A stretch of DNA of 19,993 nt from DATHGT01 sp035317605 (GTDB lineage: Bacteria; Methylomirabilota; Methylomirabilia; Rokubacteriales; CSP1-6): positions 1 to 19,993 of the forward strand of contig DATHGT010000108.1 of assembly GCA_035317605.1 (NCBI GenBank), written 5' to 3'. Of the stretch, positions 1-7,004 are shown in pieces. The position numbers and the translations under genes were made by a program. Position 1 is the stretch's first letter. Each line of letters opens with the position of its first letter. The notes under the pieces were generated by a model. It worked only from the letters and a program-made list of their open reading frames with translations. It was not told the DNA's origin and searched no databases.

Positions 1-1
1 T

Positions 2-163
2 TTCCGCGCCATGTACCGGTTCACGTCGTGGTTCTCGGGGATCGCGGGCTACCGGCTCTTCCTGCAGCGCTCCGACTCGGCGTCCAGCACGATCGCGGGC
101 GACATCGATCAGAACCGCGTGTTCCTCGGCGCCCAGTTCGGCTACCCGATCAAGTTCGAATAA
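2..163 (+). CDS. Outer-membrane beta-barrel protein, C-terminal fragment
   Basis: Only the last 53 codons are inside the window; the start lies upstream. The visible peptide alternates polar and hydrophobic residues with many aromatics and ends NRVFLGAQFGYPIKFE followed by TAA at 161-163. This is the look of a last transmembrane beta strand of an outer-membrane barrel. Barrels of this kind, often annotated as 'outer membrane beta-barrel' or EPS-locus barrel, commonly sit beside XrtA-type EPS genes and are presumed to help the polymer cross the outer membrane; that role is known only by association. A hairpin begins five bases after the stop, so this gene probably ends the preceding transcription unit. 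The family assignment rests on a short C-terminus and is moderate. Confidence 0.55.
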   Translation, partial: FRAMYRFTSWFSGIAGYRLFLQRSDSASSTIAGDIDQNRVFLGAQFGYPIKFE

Positions 164-168
164 CTTAG

Positions 169-200
169 ATCGGGGGGAGCGAAGCGCCGCTCCCCCCGAT
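169..200 (+). terminator. Strong hairpin after barrel gene, terminator-like
   Basis: A perfect 12-base inverted repeat (atcggggggagc at 169-180, gctccccccgat at 189-200) encloses an 8-base loop. It starts five bases after the upstream stop codon. No run of T follows, so it is not a textbook intrinsic terminator; it may protect a 3' end, attenuate, or be a copy of a GC-rich repeat related to the hairpin at 9459-9485. Confidence 0.5.
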
Positions 201-209
201 GGCCCCCCA

Positions 210-307
210 CCGCTTCGCTCGCTCCCGACCGTCACGTCGGTTTAAGCGGCGTCGCTTCCCCCGCTTCGCTCCGCTCGCTCCCGATCGTTCGTTTGGTTTG
301 AGTGGCG
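210..307. repeat. Imperfect direct repeat, two copies
   Basis: Two related blocks at about 210-250 and 261-306 both start ccgcttcgct, continue through gctcccga and end with a ggttt..ag.ggc pattern. The second copy carries a 5-base insertion, and the last half is diverged. It may be the remains of a local duplication or part of a dispersed intergenic repeat of this genome. No function can be read from it. Confidence 0.4.
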
Positions 308-502
308 AAAACATTGCCTCTTCATTTCTTTGCAGAGGGGAGGGGCTGTTGTCTGACCAGCTTGTGCAAGGGATTGCTCAGAGGCGGTGTGGGCGCGTGC
401 TGAAATGCGACGTTCGTTCCTCGATCGCCGGCGCCTCGAAGCGCACGCGCAAAGAGACGAAAGACCCACGATGACGCCGACCTGCGCACACCTGCAACGG
501 CT

Positions 503-517
503 TGGCACTGCCTTTGC
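503..517 (+). promoter_or_regulatory. Sigma-54 (RpoN) promoter, -24/-12
   Basis: The sequence reads TGGCAC-tgcct-TTGC. GG (504-505) and GC (516-517) are separated by exactly 10 bases, the invariant spacing of sigma-54 promoters, and both hexamer-like halves match the consensus TGGCAC-N5-TTGC. With C517 as -12, the start site would be near 529, giving a leader of about 31 bases to the ATG at 560. The presence of a sigma-54 activator as the next-but-one gene supports the call. The promoter itself is seen; its use is inferred. Confidence 0.72.
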
Positions 518-559
518 CCTCGAAGGTCAACGCCCGTACGTCACGCGTTCGGGCGACCT

Positions 560-1912
560 ATGTCACTGGCGCAGCGGCTGGCTTGGTTCGAGGCGTTGTC
601 GACGAGCGCGATCGTCATCGCGATGCTCGCGCTCCCGCGCCCCGCCGCCCAGGATCCGGCGGCGCTGCTCGGGATCGCCGCGCGCGCCGCGCTCGTGGTC
701 GCGGTCTGCTCTGCCGCGTTCTACTTCAACGACCTCTACGAGTTCGACACGTCCCACAACCTCTTCGATCTCTTCGGCCGCCTGTGTCGCGCGCTCGGTT
801 TCGCCGCGCTCCTGCTCGGCGGCACCTATCTGCTGTTCCCGCAGACCATGATCCCGGGCAACTCCGCGTCCGACTCGCTCCTGATCCTCCTCGGCACCAT
901 CCTCCTGGTGCGCGTCACCTTCTACGGCCTGGTCAAGCGGCGGCCGTTCAGCGAGCGCGTGCTCGTCCTCGGCGGCGGCTCGCTGGCCGCCGAGCTGGAG
1001 CGGCAGATCCGCATGCGTCCGGACCTGGCCCTCACCTGCGTGGGATTCCTCGACGACGACGACGAGGCGGCCGGACTGGCCGGGCCACGCCTGGGAACGT
1101 ACCGCGACGTGGCCGATGCCGTGGCCCGCTGCCGCCCCGACCGGATCGTCGTGGCCCCGCCGGACGCGAGCAGCCCCTTGCCCATCGCTGACCTCCTCGC
1201 CTGCCGGGTGCGCGGGATCGTCATCGAGGAAGGCACCCAGACGTTCGAGCGGCTCACCCGCCGCCTGGCCGTGGAGTCGCTGTCGCCGAGCGCGCTGGTC
1301 TTCGGCGGCGGCTTCCGCGTCTCCCGCACCTACGTCTGGATCAAGCGCGCGATGAGCGTGGTCATCGCGACCGTGGCGCTGGCGGTGGCCGCGCCCTTCC
1401 TGGCCCTGATCGCGCTCGTGATCAAGCTCGAATCCTCCGGGCCGGTGTTCTTCGTCCAGAAGCGCGTGGGGCTGCGCGGCCGTCTCTTCCCGCTCATCAA
1501 GTTCCGCACGATGCGGACGGCCAGCGCCACCGACGACGCGATCTGGGAGCGCGACAACCGGAGCCGGGTCACCCGCTTCGGCGCCGTCCTCCGCAAGTAC
1601 CGGCTCGACGAGACGCCGCAGTTCATCAACATCCTGCGCGGCGACATGAGCCTGGTGGGACCGCGGCCGGAGATGGCAAGCAACGTGACCACGTTCGCGG
1701 ACCGCATTCCGTACTACGACCTCCGCCACGAAGTCCGGCCCGGCCTCACCGGCTGGGCCCAGGTGAAGGCCGGCTATTCGATGAGCGTCGAGGAAGTGAC
1801 CCAGAAGCTTTGCTACGACCTCTACTACATCAAGCACATGTCGCTGCGGTTCGATCTTCGCATCCTGTTCGACACCGTGAAATTCGTGCTGTGCGGCAAG
1901 CGGCCGGGGTAA
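560..1912 (+). CDS. Polyprenyl glycosylphosphotransferase (EPS initiating enzyme)
   Basis: This 450-residue inner-membrane enzyme starts EPS synthesis by moving a sugar-1-phosphate from a nucleotide sugar to undecaprenyl phosphate. The N-terminus carries about four hydrophobic segments (roughly 11-25, 42-56, 78-94, 106-124). A CoA_binding_3-like Rossmann region follows, with RVLVLGGG at 133-140. After a further hydrophobic segment (265-289) comes the bacterial sugar transferase domain with FVQKRVGLRGRLFPLIKF (298-315), the catalytic Asp-Glu pair in RLDETPQF (D350-E351), GDMSLVGPRPE (361-371) and PGLTGWAQV (394-402). Length and layout match the TIGR03013-type transferase of XrtA-associated EPS loci. 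The ATG at 560 lacks a clear Shine-Dalgarno; the frame stays open upstream but has no good start and non-protein-like composition. It is the first gene after the sigma-54 promoter. Confidence 0.92.
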   Translation: MSLAQRLAWFEALSTSAIVIAMLALPRPAAQDPAALLGIAARAALVVAVCSAAFYFNDLYEFDTSHNLFDLFGRLCRALGFAALLLGGTYLLFPQTMIPGNSASDSLLILLGTILLVRVTFYGLVKRRPFSERVLVLGGGSLAAELERQIRMRPDLALTCVGFLDDDDEAAGLAGPRLGTYRDVADAVARCRPDRIVVAPPDASSPLPIADLLACRVRGIVIEEGTQTFERLTRRLAVESLSPSALVFGGGFRVSRTYVWIKRAMSVVIATVALAVAAPFLALIALVIKLESSGPVFFVQKRVGLRGRLFPLIKFRTMRTASATDDAIWERDNRSRVTRFGAVLRKYRLDETPQFINILRGDMSLVGPRPEMASNVTTFADRIPYYDLRHEVRPGLTGWAQVKAGYSMSVEEVTQKLCYDLYYIKHMSLRFDLRILFDTVKFVLCGKRPG

Positions 1913-2038
1913 TGAGCGAAAAGCTGGCCCCCAAACGTTTACTGCAATCGGGCACCGCGCTCCTCACCCAGCGGGCGGGACACGCGGCGAGATCGCTGTC
2001 GTGCGAGTTTCCGGGCCCCTACACGCGACGCGATGGGT

Positions 2039-2053
2039 CGGCACACCTCTTGC
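2039..2053 (+). promoter_or_regulatory. Possible second sigma-54 promoter before activator gene
   Basis: CGGCAC-acctc-TTGC has GG (2040-2041) and GC (2052-2053) exactly 10 bases apart, with only the first T of the -24 box changed. It lies just upstream of the sigma-54 activator and could allow autoregulation. The problem is position: the predicted start near 2065 leaves only 7 bases before the ATG at 2072 and would cut off the ribosome-binding site. It is either a chance match, or it drives a transcript using a later start. Confidence 0.35.
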
Positions 2054-2060
2054 GACGCTG

Positions 2061-2065
2061 AGGAG
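2061..2065 (+). promoter_or_regulatory. Shine-Dalgarno AGGAG fixing the activator start
   Basis: AGGAG ends 6 bases before the ATG at 2072. This favours 2072 over the in-frame ATG at 2033, which has no such site and would add 13 residues of low similarity to any receiver domain. Confidence 0.7.
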
Positions 2066-2071
2066 AAACGT

Positions 2072-3505
2072 ATGGCGCTTTCTGCTCCCGAAACCGGCTT
2101 CGCCTTTCCCGCCGTCGCCACCGACTCCCACGTGCTCGTGGTCGAGGCCGACGCCGATCAGCGGCGTCGCGTCGTCGCCCAGCTCTCGAGCTGGGGCTAC
2201 ACGCCGGTGCCGGCGCCCTCCGCCGAGGAAGCGCTGGAGCTCGTCACGCGCACGCGCTTCGCGTTCTCCATCGTCGCCATCCGGCTGCCGGACATGTCCG
2301 GGATCGAGTTCCTGCGTCGCGCCCGCGAGGCGTGCGATGCCGGTCCGGTGATCATGGTGGCCGACAACGGGCACAGCTCGCAGATCGTGGAGGCCATCCA
2401 GATCGGCGCCGACGATTTCATCCGCCGTCCCTACACCGCGGAGGATCTCGAGAACGCCATCAAGGGTCTGCCCGCCAAGGCGCGGCGGGAGCCGGCCCCG
2501 CCGCCCGACGACAACGTCGACCGTCTGGCCCGCGAGCTGCGGCTGCTGGTGAGCCCGCAGATGCGCGAGATCCAGGGCGTGATCGAGCAGGCCGCGCGGG
2601 CGGACGTCACCGTGCTCATCTGCGGCGAAACGGGAGTCGGCAAGGAGCTGGTGGCCCGCGCCGTCCACGTGCACTCGCCCCGCCGGCGCGAGCCGTTCGT
2701 CAAGGTCAACTGCGCGGCGGTGCCACGCGAGCTGCTGGAGTCCGAGCTGTTCGGCCACGAGCGCGGCGCCTTCACGGGCGCCCACCAGCGCAAGGCCGGG
2801 CGCTTCGAGCTGGCCGACCGGGGCACGATCTTCCTGGACGAGATCGGCGAGCTGCACCCGGCGCTTCAGGCCAAGCTGCTCCACGTGCTCCAGGACGGCG
2901 AGTTCTCGCGCGTGGGCGGCCAGGGCAACCTCTCCGTCGACGTGCGGGTCATCTGCGCCACCAACCGCGACCTCGCCCGCGAGGTGGCGGCGAGCCGATT
3001 CCGCGAAGACCTCTTCTATCGGCTCAACGTGATCAACATCCTGGTGCCGCCGCTGCGCGAGCGCCGTGAGGAGATTCCCGGCCTCGTGCAGTACTTCGTG
3101 GAGCGGTTCGCGCGCCTGTACAACTTCTCGCCGCCCGTCATCTCCGACGAGACCATGGCGGCCCTCGTGCAGCACCGCTGGCCCGGCAACATCCGCGAGC
3201 TCGAGAACTTCATCAAGCGCATGATCGTGCTCGAAGACCTCACGCTGGCCCGTTCGCTCCTGACCGCGCCCGCCGTCGCCGCCGCGCCGGAGAGCGGCGA
3301 GGGGTTCGCGGCGACCAAGGGACTCAGCCTCAAGGAGATCTCCCGCCGCGCCGTGATGGAAGCCGAGCGGCAGGTGATCTGCCGCGCGCTCGAGCAGTGC
3401 CGCTGGAACCGCGTGAAGACCGCCAAGATGCTCAGGATCAGCTACCGGGCCCTGCTCTACAAGATCAAGGATATGGGGCTCAAGCAGGACGCGGCCGCGA
3501 GTTGA
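2072..3505 (+). CDS. Sigma-54-dependent activator with degenerate receiver domain
   Basis: This 477-residue NtrC-class enhancer-binding protein opens complexes of RNA polymerase with sigma-54. It has a receiver-like domain (about 20-130), an AAA+ domain (about 155-395) and a Fis-type DNA-binding helix-turn-helix (about 427-468). The AAA+ part is intact: Walker A GETGVGKE (185-192), the sigma-54 contact loop GAFTGA (232-237), Walker B TIFLDE with D256-E257, and FREDLFYRLN as the arginine-finger region. The receiver is not: the acidic pair is E25-A26, the phospho-acceptor position is Ala69 (IVAIRLPDMSG), the conserved Thr/Ser is Ala97 and the conserved Lys is Arg119. It should therefore not be phosphorylated in the usual way. 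It takes the place of PrsR, the activator of XrtA loci, but the receiver sequence is not typical of PrsR. No histidine kinase is adjacent. Confidence 0.92.
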   Translation: MALSAPETGFAFPAVATDSHVLVVEADADQRRRVVAQLSSWGYTPVPAPSAEEALELVTRTRFAFSIVAIRLPDMSGIEFLRRAREACDAGPVIMVADNGHSSQIVEAIQIGADDFIRRPYTAEDLENAIKGLPAKARREPAPPPDDNVDRLARELRLLVSPQMREIQGVIEQAARADVTVLICGETGVGKELVARAVHVHSPRRREPFVKVNCAAVPRELLESELFGHERGAFTGAHQRKAGRFELADRGTIFLDEIGELHPALQAKLLHVLQDGEFSRVGGQGNLSVDVRVICATNRDLAREVAASRFREDLFYRLNVINILVPPLRERREEIPGLVQYFVERFARLYNFSPPVISDETMAALVQHRWPGNIRELENFIKRMIVLEDLTLARSLLTAPAVAAAPESGEGFAATKGLSLKEISRRAVMEAERQVICRALEQCRWNRVKTAKMLRISYRALLYKIKDMGLKQDAAAS

Positions 3506-3528
3506 GCGGCCGACACGAAAGGATACTC

Positions 3529-4203
3529 ATGATGCCGTCGATGCGCTTCGCCGTGGTGCTCGTGGTGGCGTTGGTGCTCCTCTCTCCCGCGCTCGTGGCC
3601 GCTCAGAACGCGGCGCCCGGAGCCCGTCCTTCGCCGACCGGGCGCACCGCGGCCCCGACGCCGGAGGGGGCGGGGACCGCGCCGGGACCGACGCCGATGA
3701 CGGGCGCCGTCTCTCCCATCACCTCGGACTACATCATCGGCCCGGGCGACGTGCTGCAGATCACGGTCTGGAAGAACGACACGCTCTCGCGCGCCCTGCC
3801 CGTGCGGCCGGACGGCAAGGTCTCGATGCCGCTGCTGCACGACGTCCAGGCCGCGGGGCTCAGCGCCATGCAGCTGCGCGACAAGATCGCCACCGCGCTG
3901 GGCGAGTTCATGCCCAACCCCGAGGTGGCGGTGTCGGTGACCGAGGTCCGCAGCATGCGCGTGTCGATCCTCGGTGAAGTCGCCAAGCCCGGCGTGCTCG
4001 AGCTGCGCGGGCAGACCACGATCCTCGAAGTGATCGCCATGGCCGGCGGCTTCAAGGACTTCGCGTCGCCGAGCAAGATCACGGTCATCCGACTCGACGA
4101 GGGCGGCAAGACCAAGCGCATCCGCTTCAACTACAACAAGGCCATCGGCAGCGACGAGGAGAACCTCGTGCTCCGGTCCGGCGACGTGGTCGTCGTCCCC
4201 TGA
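3529..4203 (+). CDS. Polysaccharide export protein (Wza-like, Poly_export + SLBB)
   Basis: This 224-residue secreted protein belongs to the outer-membrane polysaccharide export family that forms the periplasmic or outer-membrane channel. A signal peptide (hydrophobic core about 7-23, likely cleavage after VAA at 23-25) is followed by a Pro/Ala/Gly-rich linker (26-66). The Poly_export domain begins SDYIIGPGDVLQITVWKND, with VRPDGKVSMPLL at 92-103, and one SLBB domain runs from about 144 (VSILGEVAKPGVLEL) to the end. There is no lipobox cysteine, so unlike E. coli Wza it does not look like a lipoprotein. The single SLBB and short length match the XrtA-associated exporter. The start at 3529 has AAAGGA five bases upstream; ATGs at 3532 and 3541 are alternatives. 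Confidence 0.9.
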   Translation: MMPSMRFAVVLVVALVLLSPALVAAQNAAPGARPSPTGRTAAPTPEGAGTAPGPTPMTGAVSPITSDYIIGPGDVLQITVWKNDTLSRALPVRPDGKVSMPLLHDVQAAGLSAMQLRDKIATALGEFMPNPEVAVSVTEVRSMRVSILGEVAKPGVLELRGQTTILEVIAMAGGFKDFASPSKITVIRLDEGGKTKRIRFNYNKAIGSDEENLVLRSGDVVVVP

Positions 4204-4218
4204 GGCGGAGCAACGGTG

Positions 4219-5895
4219 ATGAATAGCGCCGAGACCAAACGCACCATCGGCCTGGCCATGATCATCGAGGTCGTGCGCCGCCGCTTCCACCTGGCCGTGG
4301 TGCCCTTCCTGTTCGTGATGGCCGCGGGCCTGTCGCTGGCGATGTTTCTCCCCAGCCTGTGGACGGCCAAGTCGACGATCCTGGTCGACCGGCAGAAGAT
4401 TCCGGAGTCGTTCGTGAAGTCCACGATCACGACCGACGTCGAGGCTCAGCTGCTCGGGCTGAGCCAGCAGATCATGAGCAGCGGCCAGCTCATGAAGATC
4501 ATCGAGGCCCACGACCTCTATCCGAATCTCCGCGGCAAGCGGTCCGCCGACGAAGTCGTCGAGCGGATGCGCCGGGACATCCGGATCGAGGTCCAGAACG
4601 ATGATCGCGACAAGCGCAACCCGCGCACGGTGGGCTTCAGCGTCCTGTACACGACCACGACCCCGAAGATGGCCATGACGATCGCCAACGAGCTGGCCGC
4701 CCTCTACGTGAACGAGGACGTCCGCTATCGCGAGAAGCACTCGGTGTCGGCGTCCGAATTCCTCGACACCCAGCTCAAGGACGTGCGCGAACGCCTGCAG
4801 AACCAGGAGCGCCGGGTCGCGGAATTCAAAGAGCGCAACATGGGCGAGCTGCCCGAGCAGCGCGAGGCCAACCTCAGGACGCTCGACCGGCTCCAGCAGC
4901 AGCTGCAGAGCGCCCAGGAAACCCTCCGCCGCGCCAACGAGCGTCGCCAGCTCCTCACCCAGACCCTGGCCGAGGTGGACCAGAGCAACACCACCGTGAG
5001 CGGGCCCGGCGGCACGCCGAACCCGAGTCCCGCGGAGGCGGCGGCCGCGCGCCTGTCGGTGCTCAAGCAAGAGCTGACGCAGATGCAGAGCCGGTACAAC
5101 GACAAGTATCCCGACGTGGTCGCGCTCAAGGACCAGATCAAAGCCCTGGAGGCGAAGATCGCCGCCGAGCCTGCGGCCGCGGCCCGCGAGACCCAGGCGA
5201 AGTCGGCCGCGACGGGCGCCAGGAAGGACGGCAAGGAGCTGCGGGCCGCCCCCCAGAACAGCTACGTGCAGAACCTCCTCCAGCAGCTCGACCAGGCCAC
5301 GATCGAGGCCCGGACCAGCACCGACGAAGTCAAGGGGTTGCGGGAGCAGATCGCGCTCTATCAGCGGCGCATCGAGAACACGCCGCGCCGCGAGCAGGAG
5401 TCGGCCCAGATCACCCGCGACTACGAGAGCACGCGCGAGCTCTTTCGCTCGCTGCTCGGCAAGCGGGGCGAGGCCGAGATGGCCGCCGACCTCGAGCAGC
5501 GGCAGCAGGGCGAGCACTTCCGCATCATCGACGCCGCCGGCCTGCCCGACCGGCCGGCCGGACCCAACCGGTTCCGGGTCGTCCTCGTGGCCCTCGTGCT
5601 GGCGCTCGGCATCAGCGGCATCGCGGTGGTGATCGCCGAGCACACCGATACGTCGTACCGCTCGGCCGAGGAGGTCCGCACCTTCGAGGGGGTGCCGGTG
5701 CTCAGCACCATCCCCAAGATCGTCACCGAGCGCGATCGACGGCGGCGCCTGCGGCTGCGCCGGCTCGGCACCGCGGCGGTCGCCGTCGGCCTCCTGGCCG
5801 TGATCGGCTCGTCGTTCGCGCTCGCGCACAACAACCACGCCCTCGTGGCCTCGCTGTCGAGCGAGCCGGTGAGCGTCCCCAAAAACACGAGGTAA
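4219..5895 (+). CDS. Wzz-type chain-length determinant, XrtA-locus type
   Basis: This is a 558-residue inner-membrane co-polymerase that controls polymer length and couples synthesis to export. A first transmembrane helix lies at about 26-45, then a Wzz domain (LWTAKSTILVDRQKIPESF), and a long periplasmic coiled-coil rich in Gln/Glu/Arg (roughly 155-425; for example LQNQERRVAEFKERN). A second helix (452-473) follows the proline-containing DRPAGPNRFR approach, and a third helix (516-536) lies near the C-terminus. A tail of about 20 residues follows. There is no ATPase domain; the kinase partner is the separate gene at 7005. A GGAG at 4207-4210 serves either GTG 4216 or ATG 4219; ATG is preferred. 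The gene starts 12-15 bases after the exporter gene, so the two are in one operon. Confidence 0.9.
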   Translation: MNSAETKRTIGLAMIIEVVRRRFHLAVVPFLFVMAAGLSLAMFLPSLWTAKSTILVDRQKIPESFVKSTITTDVEAQLLGLSQQIMSSGQLMKIIEAHDLYPNLRGKRSADEVVERMRRDIRIEVQNDDRDKRNPRTVGFSVLYTTTTPKMAMTIANELAALYVNEDVRYREKHSVSASEFLDTQLKDVRERLQNQERRVAEFKERNMGELPEQREANLRTLDRLQQQLQSAQETLRRANERRQLLTQTLAEVDQSNTTVSGPGGTPNPSPAEAAAARLSVLKQELTQMQSRYNDKYPDVVALKDQIKALEAKIAAEPAAAARETQAKSAATGARKDGKELRAAPQNSYVQNLLQQLDQATIEARTSTDEVKGLREQIALYQRRIENTPRREQESAQITRDYESTRELFRSLLGKRGEAEMAADLEQRQQGEHFRIIDAAGLPDRPAGPNRFRVVLVALVLALGISGIAVVIAEHTDTSYRSAEEVRTFEGVPVLSTIPKIVTERDRRRRLRLRRLGTAAVAVGLLAVIGSSFALAHNNHALVASLSSEPVSVPKNTR

Positions 5896-5899
5896 GGAC

Positions 5900-6859
5900 A
5901 TGTACCTCACCTTCTACGGATTCAGCGAGGCGCCCTTCGGTCCGACGCCCGACCCGAAGTTCCTCTTCCAGTCGACGCGTCATCGCGAAGCGCTGGCCCA
6001 GCTCATCTACGGCGTGACCGAGCGCAAGGGATTCCTCGTGCTGACCGGCGAGATCGGCACCGGCAAGACCACGCTCCTGCGCACGCTGCTCGGTCGGCTC
6101 GACGTCGAGACCCCCGTGGCCTACGTCCACAACTCGGCGCTGCCCATCGAGGGCCTGCTCGAGTACGTGCTCGAGGACTGGGGCGTGAAATCGACCGCGG
6201 CCACCCAGGCCCAGCGCCTGGTCGAGCTGAACGAGTTCCTCATCGAGCAGCACCGCAAGGGGACGAGCCCCGTCCTCGTCATCGACGAGGCCCAGAACCT
6301 TTCGGTGGAGACCCTGGAGGCCGTGCGCCTCCTGTCGAACTTCGAGACCACCCAGCAGAAGCTGATCCAGATCCTGCTCGTCGGCCAGCCCGAGCTGCGC
6401 GACACCCTGAGCCGGCCCGAGCTGCGCCAGCTCAAGCAGCGCATCGGCCTGCGCTGCCACATCGGCCCCCTGTCCGCCGCGGAGACGCGCCAGTACATCC
6501 GGCATCGCCTGCGCATCGCCGGCGCCACCGACGTCGGTCTCTTCACGGACGCGGCCATCCAGAAGATCGCCGAGTACAGCCGGGGCATCCCCCGCGTCAT
6601 CAACATGGTCTGCGATCACTGCCTGCTGAGCGGCTACGCCGACAGCAAGCGGCGGATCGAGGCCCGCGCCGTCGACGAGGCGGTCGAATATTTCGAGGAC
6701 GGCGAGCGCCCGGTGTGGAAGCGGCTGCGCGGGCGCCGGCTCGTGCCGAGCACGCCGGAGCTCTGGGCCGCGCGCGGCGGCGTCGCCGCTCTCGTGGTCG
6801 TGATCCTGGTCATCCTGGTCTTCGCCGCCAGCGCCCTGGGCTGGCTCCCCGGGCGATGA
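5900..6859 (+). CDS. ExeA/GspA-like AAA ATPase of the EPS locus
   Basis: This 319-residue P-loop ATPase resembles the general-secretion ATPase ExeA/GspA and the XrtA-associated ATPase family (TIGR03015 type). It opens MYLTFYGFSEAPFGPTPDP, typical of the family, with Walker A GEIGTGKTT (50-58), Walker B VLVIDEAQN (125-133; D129, E130) and a sensor region QILLVGQPELRD. The C-terminus has one transmembrane helix (about 294-315) with a very short tail, so the ATPase domain faces the cytoplasm. It lacks the periplasmic peptidoglycan-binding part of full-length GspA. The gene begins four bases after the chain-length gene, which suggests the two work together, but the exact role in EPS export is not known. 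The stop codon overlaps the first base of the palindromic element at 6859-6962. Confidence 0.9.
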   Translation: MYLTFYGFSEAPFGPTPDPKFLFQSTRHREALAQLIYGVTERKGFLVLTGEIGTGKTTLLRTLLGRLDVETPVAYVHNSALPIEGLLEYVLEDWGVKSTAATQAQRLVELNEFLIEQHRKGTSPVLVIDEAQNLSVETLEAVRLLSNFETTQQKLIQILLVGQPELRDTLSRPELRQLKQRIGLRCHIGPLSAAETRQYIRHRLRIAGATDVGLFTDAAIQKIAEYSRGIPRVINMVCDHCLLSGYADSKRRIEARAVDEAVEYFEDGERPVWKRLRGRRLVPSTPELWAARGGVAALVVVILVILVFAASALGWLPGR

Positions 6860-6962
6860 AAACGGGCCATCTGCGTCGTTGGCTCGTCGGGTGCTCCCTG
6901 CGGCGTACTCGGAGTACGCCTCGGTCGCACCGCTCCTCGCCGCCTAGCAGCTGGCCCGTTTT
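6859..6962. repeat. Long imperfect palindrome, REP-like intergenic element
   Basis: The ends are a perfect 11-base inverted repeat (aaaacgggcca at 6859-6869, tggcccgtttt at 6952-6962), extending to 15 of 16 paired. The centre is a perfect 8-base stem ggcgtact (6902-6909) / agtacgcc (6913-6920) with loop cgg. A 5-base ggtgc/gcacc pair lies between, and the rest forms bulges. The whole 104-base unit can fold into one long hairpin. It fills most of the gap between the ATPase and CpsD-like genes. Similar 'cgggcca...tggcccg' palindromes are dispersed in several GC-rich proteobacterial genomes (from memory). It may lower downstream transcription or protect the upstream mRNA. Confidence 0.7.
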
Positions 6963-7004
6963 GATCGCCCTGGGGCGTTGTGATCTTTTCGGAGGAGGGA
7001 ACGA

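Larger units (their letters stand above)
164..559. other. 396-base intergenic control region
   Basis: No convincing gene is present. Short open frames here have composition unlike the neighbouring genes and no ribosome-binding site. The region holds the 169-200 hairpin, an imperfect direct repeat at 210-307, a weak dyad at 352-382 (TCTGA, CTTG-TG-CAAG, TCAGA) and a near-consensus sigma-54 promoter at 503-517. It is the longest non-coding stretch of the window and reads as the main control region of the EPS operon. Confidence 0.6.

Noticed and set aside
199..474. Small open frames in the upstream control region
   Set aside because: No ribosome-binding site, Arg/Ser-rich composition, overlap with repeat and hairpin; likely non-coding.
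1933..1940. AAACGTTT, a perfect 8-base palindrome between the first two core genes
   Set aside because: Too short to separate from chance; no second copy found in the other control gaps.
1912..2061. 49-codon open frame starting in the TAATG at the end of the glycosylphosphotransferase gene
   Set aside because: The position would allow coupled translation, but the basic, low-complexity peptide has no recognisable features and covers the candidate promoter and leader of the activator; it is not strong enough to call.
3457..5910. Minus-strand open frame of 817 codons opposite the exporter and chain-length genes
   Set aside because: It is antisense to two well-recognised genes; the His/Arg/Asp-rich composition is the usual shadow of GC-rich codon usage and shows no domain.
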